From contig CAYORU010000013.1 of the NCBI GenBank assembly GCA_964406445.1, positions 1 to 64,000 on the forward strand: a DNA stretch of 64,000 nt, given 5' to 3'. Position 1 is the first letter of the stretch; each line of letters opens with the position of its first letter. The notes beneath the pieces are model-generated. The model was not told the origin of the DNA. It saw only the letters and a list, made by a program, of their open reading frames with translations, and searched no databases. The position numbers and the translations under genes are program-made. Source of the stretch: SG8-30 sp964406445 (GTDB taxonomy: Bacteria > Pseudomonadota > Gammaproteobacteria > Steroidobacterales > Steroidobacteraceae). This document shows positions 58,662 through 64,000 of the stretch, piece by piece.

Positions 58662-59348
58662 CTACCTCACGCGCGCCTGCGGGAATCGCTCCTGCGCCAG
58701 GCCGAGGATCCTGGACACGACCTCGCCGATGTCGAGGCCCGTGGTATCGAGGATCACCGCGTCCGCGCAGGCCACGAGGGGAGCCACCGGGCGGCTCGAA
58801 TCGCGCCTGTCGCGCTCGGCTATCTCAGCCGAAAGGGCGGCGAGGTTAACACTCAGGCCCTTTTCCTTCAACTGGTTATGTCGCCGGCGAGCCCGCTCCT
58901 CTGGGCTTGCCGTGAGGAAGATCTTGAGGCCTGCGGCCGGGAACACCACCGAGCCCATGTCGCGCCCGTCAGCGACCAGTCCCGGGGGCTCGGCGTAGGC
59001 CCGCTGACGCCCGATCAGCGCCGCCCGCACCGAGGGCCAGGCCGCGACCCGCGACGCCGCGGCGCCGGTCGACTCGCTGCGCAGCTCGCGGGTGACGTCG
59101 GCGCCGTGGAGCAGGACCCGCTCCTCGCCGGCCTGGTCGAACCCGAACTCGGCGTCGAGTCTCCCGGCAAGCGCCGCGTGCCCCGCCTCGTCATCGATCG
59201 CGAGCCCAGCTTTCTCCCCCGCCAGCGCCACCAGCCGGTAGAGCGCCCCGCTGTCCAGCAGCCGCCAGCCGAGCGCCCTTGCGACGAGGCGGCTCACGGT
59301 GCCCTTGCCTGATCCGCTCGGACCATCGATGGCGATCACCAACGCCAT
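58662..59348 (-). CDS. cmk: Cytidylate kinase
   Basis: 228 residues. P-loop AIDGPSGSGKGTVSRLVARA near 6-25, LDSGALYRLVAL near 31, and LVADGRDMGSVVFPAAGLKI near 124-143, IFLTASPEERARRRHNQL near 143-160. Phosphorylates CMP and dCMP. It begins 3 bases after aroA and precedes rpsA, as in most Gammaproteobacteria. Confidence 0.97.
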   Translation of the reverse strand: MALVIAIDGPSGSGKGTVSRLVARALGWRLLDSGALYRLVALAGEKAGLAIDDEAGHAALAGRLDAEFGFDQAGEERVLLHGADVTRELRSESTGAAASRVAAWPSVRAALIGRQRAYAEPPGLVADGRDMGSVVFPAAGLKIFLTASPEERARRRHNQLKEKGLSVNLAALSAEIAERDRRDSSRPVAPLVACADAVILDTTGLDIGEVVSRILGLAQERFPQARVR

Positions 59349-59351
59349 GGA

Positions 59352-60653
59352 TTATGTCAAACCCTGGACGTCCAGCCCCGCCGCTGCGGCCACTTCGAGG
59401 AAGCCTGGGAAGGACGTCGCGACGTTGGCCACGTCGTCGATGCGCACCTCGCCTTCCGCCCGGCTCGCGGCGACCGCGAACGACATGGCGATGCGGTGAT
59501 CGCCGTGACTGTCGACCCGTCCGCCCGACAGCCTGCCACCCCGGATGCGCATGCCGTCCGGCAGCGCCTCGGCCTCGGCGCCGAGCGCCGCCAGCCCCTC
59601 CGCCATGACGGCGATACGGTCGCTCTCCTTGACGCGCAGTTCGGCGGCGCCGGAGACCCGCGTCTCCCCCTCCGCGAGCGCCGCGGCCACGAACAGCACC
59701 GGGAACTCGTCGATGGCGAGCGGCACCAGCGCCTGCGGGACCTCGATGCCGGCGAGCGGCCCCGGGTGGACCACGAGGTCGGCCACCGGCTCGTCGCCGG
59801 CGAGGCGCGGCGACACGACGTCGATGCGCGCGCCCATCAGCCTCAGGATGTCGAGCAGGCCGGTGCGCGAGGGGTTCACGCCGACGTTCGCGATCGTGAG
59901 CGGCGCACGGCCGGCCACCAGCGCCGCGACCATGAAGAATGCCGCCGAGGAGAAATCCCCTGGGACGGCGATGTCCGTCGCCGACAGCGGCGCGGCGACG
60001 AGGCTCGCGGTCGGGCCGCGCGACTCGACCGGCACGCCGAAGGCGCGCAACATCCGCTCGGTGTGATCGCGCGTCACGGCAGGCTCGGTCACCGAGGTCA
60101 CGCCCTTGGCGAACAGGCCGGCGAGCAGGATCGCGGACTTCACCTGCGCACTCGCCACCTCGAGCGGCCAGTCGATGCCGGCGAGCTGCCGGCCACCGCG
60201 GATGCGCACCGGCGGCCGTCCTTCTCGCGTCTCGATTGCCGCGCCCATGCGCCTGAGCGGCACTGCGACGCGCTCCATGGGCCGGCGCATCAGCGACGCG
60301 TCGCCGACGAGCTCCGCGTCGAAGGCCTGTCCGGCGAGCAGCCCCGTGAACAGGCGCATCGCGGTGCCGGCATTGCCCATGTCGAGGGGTGCCGCGGGAG
60401 GCGCCAGTCCGTGCAGCCCGACGCCGTGCACCACGACCTCGGTGCGCGACGGCCGCTCGATCGCGACGCCCATGGCCCGCATGGCCCCGAGCGTCGCGAG
60501 GCAGTCCTCGCTGTCGAGGAAACCGCTGACGCGGGTGACGCCCTGCGCGATTCCGCCCAGCATCATCGCGCGGTGGGAGACCGACTTGTCCCCCGGCACC
60601 GTGATCCGCCCGCCCACGCCGCCGCCGCGGCGCGCGACCCAGGACTGCGTCAC
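59352..60653 (-). CDS. aroA: 3-phosphoshikimate 1-carboxyvinyltransferase (EPSP synthase)
   Basis: 433 residues from GTG 60653, which overlaps the pheA stop (GTGA). ITVPGDKSVSHRAMMLGGIA near 17-36 carries the substrate lysine; DMGNAGTAMRLFTGLLAGQ near 91-109 holds the PEP-binding LxGNAGT-type loop (here GNAGTAMRLF, with Ala after the Thr-rich glycine pair); VKESDRIAVMAEGL near 343 and RVDSHGDHRIAMSFAVA near 380. The GNAGTA sequence is that of class II enzymes, which tend to be glyphosate-tolerant; this is a family-level inference. Confidence 0.95.
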   Translation of the reverse strand: MTQSWVARRGGGVGGRITVPGDKSVSHRAMMLGGIAQGVTRVSGFLDSEDCLATLGAMRAMGVAIERPSRTEVVVHGVGLHGLAPPAAPLDMGNAGTAMRLFTGLLAGQAFDAELVGDASLMRRPMERVAVPLRRMGAAIETREGRPPVRIRGGRQLAGIDWPLEVASAQVKSAILLAGLFAKGVTSVTEPAVTRDHTERMLRAFGVPVESRGPTASLVAAPLSATDIAVPGDFSSAAFFMVAALVAGRAPLTIANVGVNPSRTGLLDILRLMGARIDVVSPRLAGDEPVADLVVHPGPLAGIEVPQALVPLAIDEFPVLFVAAALAEGETRVSGAAELRVKESDRIAVMAEGLAALGAEAEALPDGMRIRGGRLSGGRVDSHGDHRIAMSFAVAASRAEGEVRIDDVANVATSFPGFLEVAAAAGLDVQGLT

Positions 60654-61807
60654 AGGATCGCCCGCGGGTACGAGCCGAGCACCCGGAACAGCGACGCGCG
60701 CGACTGCAGCTCCGCGAGCGCGCGCGCGACCCCGGGATCCTCGCGATGGCCCTCGATGTCGATGAAGAACACGTAGTCCCACTTGCGACGGCGGGAGGGC
60801 CGCGACTCGATCCGGGTCATGCTCACGCCCTCGCTGGCGAGCGGCTCCAGCAGCTTGTAGAGCGTGCCGGAGGCGTCCGTATGCCCGGTCGAGACGAGCA
60901 GCGTGGTCTTGTCCGCGCCGCTCGCGCGGAAGGACTTCGCGCCGACCACGAGGAAGCGCGTGGTGTTGTCCGGACGGTCCTCGATCTCGGCGACCAGTAC
61001 CGAGAGCCCGTACACGTCGGCCGCCGCCTGCGGCCCGATCGCCGCAGTGCCCTGCTCGTCGCGGGCGCGGCGGGCGCCCTCGGCGTTGCTCGACACCGGG
61101 ATGCGCTCGACCTCGGGCAGGTGCTCGTCCAGCCACTGGCGGCACTGCGCCAGGGACTGCTGGTGAGTGCAGATCCGCCGCACCTGCTCCAGCGAGTTCA
61201 TGCGCCCCATCAGGTACTGGTGGATGCGAAGCTCCACCTCGCCGCAGATCGACAGCGGCGACACCAGGAACCGGTCGAGCGTGTGGCTGACCGTGCCTTC
61301 GGTCGAGTTCTCGATCGGCACGACGCCGAAGTCCGCGTTGCCCGCCTCGACCTCGTGGAAGACGTCCTCGATCGCCGGCAGCGCCAGCGCGCGGACCGAG
61401 TGGCCGAAATGCTTGAAGACGGCCTGCTGCGTGAACGTTCCCTCGGGGCCGAGGAACGCCACCTTGAGCGGCTCCTGCTGCGCGAGGCAGGCCGACATGA
61501 TCTCGCGGAACAGGCGCAGGATCTCTTCGTCGCGCAGCGGCCCCTTGTTGCGCGCCAGCGCCATGCGCAGCACTTCGGCCTCGCGCTCCGGGCGGTAGAA
61601 GTCGACGGTGTGGCCCGACGCATGCTTGGAGATGCCGACCTGCTGCGCGTGACGCGCCCGCTCGTTCAGGAGCGCGTGCAGCTGCTCGTCGATCGCGTCG
61701 ATCCGCCGGCGGACCTCCGCGAGGTCGAATTTCGCGGGCGCATCCCGCTGGCCGGAGCGGGATCCGCCCCGGGCCTTCGCGCCGGACCTTCCCTTGCGCG
61801 CCTTCAC
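60650..61807 (-). CDS. pheA: Bifunctional chorismate mutase / prephenate dehydratase
   Basis: P-protein for phenylalanine synthesis. GTG 61807 overlaps the dehydrogenase stop and gives 385 residues. The first ~26 residues (KARKGRSGAKARGGSRSGQR) are an unusual basic extension. The chorismate mutase domain (about 28-115) shows RRRIDAIDEQLHALLNERAR and REAEVLRMALARNKGPL. Prephenate dehydratase follows with VAFLGPEGTFTQQAVFKHFG near 117, VVPIENSTEGTVSHTLDRFL near 165 and NTTRFLVVG near 270. A C-terminal ACT domain (SGTLYKLLEPLASEGVSMTR then IESRPSR) provides Phe feedback. Confidence 0.96.
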   Translation of the reverse strand: MKARKGRSGAKARGGSRSGQRDAPAKFDLAEVRRRIDAIDEQLHALLNERARHAQQVGISKHASGHTVDFYRPEREAEVLRMALARNKGPLRDEEILRLFREIMSACLAQQEPLKVAFLGPEGTFTQQAVFKHFGHSVRALALPAIEDVFHEVEAGNADFGVVPIENSTEGTVSHTLDRFLVSPLSICGEVELRIHQYLMGRMNSLEQVRRICTHQQSLAQCRQWLDEHLPEVERIPVSSNAEGARRARDEQGTAAIGPQAAADVYGLSVLVAEIEDRPDNTTRFLVVGAKSFRASGADKTTLLVSTGHTDASGTLYKLLEPLASEGVSMTRIESRPSRRRKWDYVFFIDIEGHREDPGVARALAELQSRASLFRVLGSYPRAIL

Positions 61808-62973
61808 GGCAGCCGAGCCGACAGCACGCCGTCGATGCCGCGAATCCTGCCGAGGACGCTCTCGGGGACCGGGCCGTCCGTGTCGATCATGGTGTAGGCC
61901 ACCTCTCCTCGCGACTTGTTGAGCAGGTCGGCGATGTTGAGCCCGGCGTCCGCGAGGCAGGTCGAGATCTGCCCGACCATGTTCGGGACGTTGCTGTTGG
62001 CGATGACCAGGCGGTGGGTGCCGGCGACGCGCGGCAGGGACGCGTCGGGGAAGTTGACCGAGTGCCGGACGTTGCCGTTCTCGAGGAAGTCGCGCAGCGT
62101 ATCGGCGACCATGATCGCGCAGTTCTCCTCGGCCTCGCCGGTCGAGGCGCCGAGGTGCGGCCAGGCGATCACCTTGGCGTGGTCCTTGTTCATCGTGCTC
62201 GGAAAGTCGCAGACGTAGGCGCGCAGCCTGCCGGCGTCGAGGGCGGCCAGCACGGCCGCCTCGTCGACGATCGGCGCCCGCGCGAAGTTGAGCACGGTCG
62301 CGCCCTGCTTCATCAGGCGGATGCGCGCCTCGTTGACGAGGTGCCGGGTCGAGTCGGTGAGCGGCACGTGGACCGTCACGACGTCGGCGCGCGCGAACAG
62401 GTCGTCGAGCGACAGCGCCTGCTCGACGCCCGAGGACAGCTGCCACGCCCGCTGCACCGTGATCTGCGGATCGTAGCCGAGCACGCGCATGCCGAGCAGG
62501 TGAGCGGCGTTGGCGACCTCCACGCCGATCGCGCCGAGGCCCACGACCCCAAGGGTCCGGCCCGGCAGCTCGTGGCCGGTGTAGCGTTTCTTGCCGGCCT
62601 CGGCCGCGGCCTCGATGGCCTCGTCGCCCCCGGACAGGCCGCGCACGAAGTCCCAGGCGCCGCAGAGGTTGCGGGCCGAGACCAGCAGCGCGGCGAGGAC
62701 CAGCTCCTTCACCGCGTTGGCATTGGCGCCCGGCGCGTTGAAGACCGGCACGCCGCGGCGCGTGAGCGCGGCGACCGGAACGTTGTTGGTGCCGGCGCCG
62801 GCGCGCGCCACCGCCAGCACCGTGTCCGGAATCGCCATCGAGTGCATGTCGGCCGAGCGGACCAGGATCGCGTGCGGGTGCCCGATCTCCGAGGCCGCCT
62901 CATACCGCTCGCGCGGCAACCTCTCGAGGCCGCGCAGCGAGATGCTGTTGAGCGTCAGGACGCGGAAGGCCAT
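61804..62973 (-). CDS. serA: Phosphoglycerate dehydrogenase-family protein (SerA-like)
   Basis: 389 residues from ATG 62973. D-2-hydroxyacid dehydrogenase fold: LAVARAGAGTNNVPV near 55, NAPGANANAVKELVLAALL near 80, Rossmann motif LGVVGLGAIGVEVANAAHLL near 142-161, catalytic Arg/Glu/His region NFARAPIVDEAAVLAALDAG near 235 and AWPHLGASTGEAEENCA near 275. A C-terminal ACT domain starts about 320 (HRLVIANSNVPNMVGQISTC). With serC directly upstream it should oxidise 3-phosphoglycerate in serine synthesis. Its stop overlaps the pheA GTG. Confidence 0.93.
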   Translation of the reverse strand: MAFRVLTLNSISLRGLERLPRERYEAASEIGHPHAILVRSADMHSMAIPDTVLAVARAGAGTNNVPVAALTRRGVPVFNAPGANANAVKELVLAALLVSARNLCGAWDFVRGLSGGDEAIEAAAEAGKKRYTGHELPGRTLGVVGLGAIGVEVANAAHLLGMRVLGYDPQITVQRAWQLSSGVEQALSLDDLFARADVVTVHVPLTDSTRHLVNEARIRLMKQGATVLNFARAPIVDEAAVLAALDAGRLRAYVCDFPSTMNKDHAKVIAWPHLGASTGEAEENCAIMVADTLRDFLENGNVRHSVNFPDASLPRVAGTHRLVIANSNVPNMVGQISTCLADAGLNIADLLNKSRGEVAYTMIDTDGPVPESVLGRIRGIDGVLSARLP

Positions 62974-62987
62974 GCGACGTCCGCCGA

Positions 62988-64000
62988 TCAGCCGTGGCGC
63001 CGCTCGAACTCGGCCATGAAGGCGACCAGCGCCTCCACGCCCTCGAGCGGCATCGCGTTGTAGATGCTGGCGCGCATCCCTCCGACCGAGCGATGCCCCT
63101 CCAGGTTCGCCAGGCCCGCGGCGGCCGCCTCGGCGAGGAAGGTCTTCTCGAGCTCGGGCCTGGCGAGCGTGAACGGCACGTTCATCCACGACCTGCAGCC
63201 AGGATCCACGGGATTGGCGTAGAACGGGGACGCGTCGATCGCGCCGTACAGGCGCTCGGCCTTGGCCCGGTTCCGTGCCTCGATGGCCTGCAGGCCGCCC
63301 TGCCGCTTGAGCCAGCGGAACACGAGCCCCGCGATGTACCAGCCGAAGGTCGGCGGCGTATTGAGCATCGAGTCGGCATCGGCCATGGCCTTGTAGTCGA
63401 CGACCGAGGGCGTCTGCGCCCGAGCACGGCCGAGCAGGTCGTCACGGACGATCACGACCGTGATGCCCGAGGGGCCGATGTTCTTCTGCGCGCCGGCGTA
63501 GATCAGGCCGAACTTCGCCACGTCGATCCGCCGCGACAGGATCGTGGAGCTCATGTCGGCGACCAGCGGCACGTCCCCCGTCTCCGGCACGTAGGGGAAC
63601 TCGACGCCGCCGATGGTCTCGTTCGGCGTGTAGTGAACGTAGGCCGCGCCCCTGGTCAGGCGCAGTGCGCCCGGCGCCGGCACCGTCGAGTAGTTCGAGG
63701 GCTTCTCGTCGGCGGCGACGTTGACGCCGAGGTAGCGCCGCGCCTCGCCGATCGCCTTGGCGGACCACTGTCCGGTATTCACGTAGTCGGCGACTTCGCC
63801 CTCGCGAGAGAGGTTGAGAGGGATCGCGGCGAACTGGCCGGTCGCACCACCCTGCAGGAACAGCACCCTGTATCCGGCCGGGACCCCGAGCAGCTCACGC
63901 AGGTCGGCTTCCGCCTCGCGCGCGACGGCGACGAACGCCTTGCTGCGGTGGCTGACCTCCATCACCGACATGCCCGCGCCGTTCCAGTCGGTCATCTCCT
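62988..64000 (-). CDS. serC: Phosphoserine aminotransferase, 5' end beyond window
   Basis: 337 codons are visible; the frame is open to base 64000 and the ATG near 63995 lies inside the conserved DWNG(x)GMSVMEVSHRSK block, so about 25-30 N-terminal residues are outside. FLQGGATGQFAAIPLNL, YVHYTPNETIGGVEFPYVPE, PLP lysine in IYAGAQKNIGPSGITVVIV, and C-terminal GHRSVGGMRASIYNAMPLEG are all SerC signatures. It transaminates 3-phosphohydroxypyruvate. First visible gene of serC-serA-pheA-aroA-cmk-rpsA; 14 bases separate it from serA. Confidence 0.97.
   Translation of the reverse strand, partial: EMTDWNGAGMSVMEVSHRSKAFVAVAREAEADLRELLGVPAGYRVLFLQGGATGQFAAIPLNLSREGEVADYVNTGQWSAKAIGEARRYLGVNVAADEKPSNYSTVPAPGALRLTRGAAYVHYTPNETIGGVEFPYVPETGDVPLVADMSSTILSRRIDVAKFGLIYAGAQKNIGPSGITVVIVRDDLLGRARAQTPSVVDYKAMADADSMLNTPPTFGWYIAGLVFRWLKRQGGLQAIEARNRAKAERLYGAIDASPFYANPVDPGCRSWMNVPFTLARPELEKTFLAEAAAAGLANLEGHRSVGGMRASIYNAMPLEGVEALVAFMAEFERRHG

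Overview
The window is a dense, very GC-rich chromosomal segment of housekeeping metabolism. It points to a gammaproteobacterium near Xanthomonadales/Nevskiales (Steroidobacter-like). The grounds are the infC-rpmI-rplT-pheS-pheT-ihfA-merR-tRNA-Pro and serC-serA-pheA-aroA-cmk-rpsA-ihfB-lapB gene orders, a fused aspartokinase/diaminopimelate decarboxylase, a TrpR-like gene heading the his operon, and a metX-metB pair. Family placement is inference. I saw no IS element, integrase, phage gene, CRISPR array or rRNA. Many starts are GTG or TTG, and neighbouring genes often overlap by 1 to 4 bases.

Layout. 1-4.6 kb: leuA (5' truncated)-leuC-leuD-leuB. 4.6-5.0 kb: a tangle of long inverted repeats. 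5.0-7.4 kb (minus): metX-metB behind a clear SAM-I riboswitch with its own promoter. 7.5-15.1 kb: TrpR-like regulator, hisGDCBHAF-IE and a small membrane protein, driven from a promoter overlapping a 20-bp palindrome. hisF appears to start at ATT. 15.1-20.4 kb (minus): MFS permease, lysine biosynthesis fusion, a small acidic protein, a SAM hydrolase and a small Cys-rich secreted protein.

20.4-28.4 kb: a fatty-acid-like catabolic locus. Aldehyde dehydrogenase, SDR, histidine phosphatase, acyl-CoA dehydrogenase, APH-type kinase and a TSUP exporter are tightly packed on the minus strand; a long acyl-CoA dehydrogenase diverges. The kinase + dehydrogenase + SDR trio resembles LvaA/LvaC/LvaD of Pseudomonas putida and the fused ACAD10/ACAD11 enzymes that handle 4-hydroxyacyl-CoA. 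This is the most interesting functional lead. 28.4-36.2 kb: pdxH and alanine dehydrogenase opposite an Lrp/AsnC regulator, then a coniferyl-aldehyde-dehydrogenase-like gene, a thioesterase, a two-subunit molybdenum hydroxylase and a PhaB-like reductase.

36.3-45.4 kb (minus): protoporphyrinogen oxidase with a coupled 26-residue membrane peptide, tRNA-Pro, and the translation operon from thrS to merR, with an ATT start in infC and strong stem-loops between genes. 45.5-50.2 kb: two wax-ester-synthase/DGAT-like genes and two hydrolases. 50.3-54.8 kb: tRNA-Val, uvrB, aspartate aminotransferase, tRNA-Asn and galU. 54.9-64 kb (minus): a ComEA-like protein, then lapB, ihfB, rpsA, cmk, aroA, pheA, a serA-like dehydrogenase and serC, which runs off the right end.

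Together the genes cover leucine, histidine, methionine, lysine, serine and aromatic amino acid synthesis, translation and its control, and a capacity to oxidise and store acyl chains.
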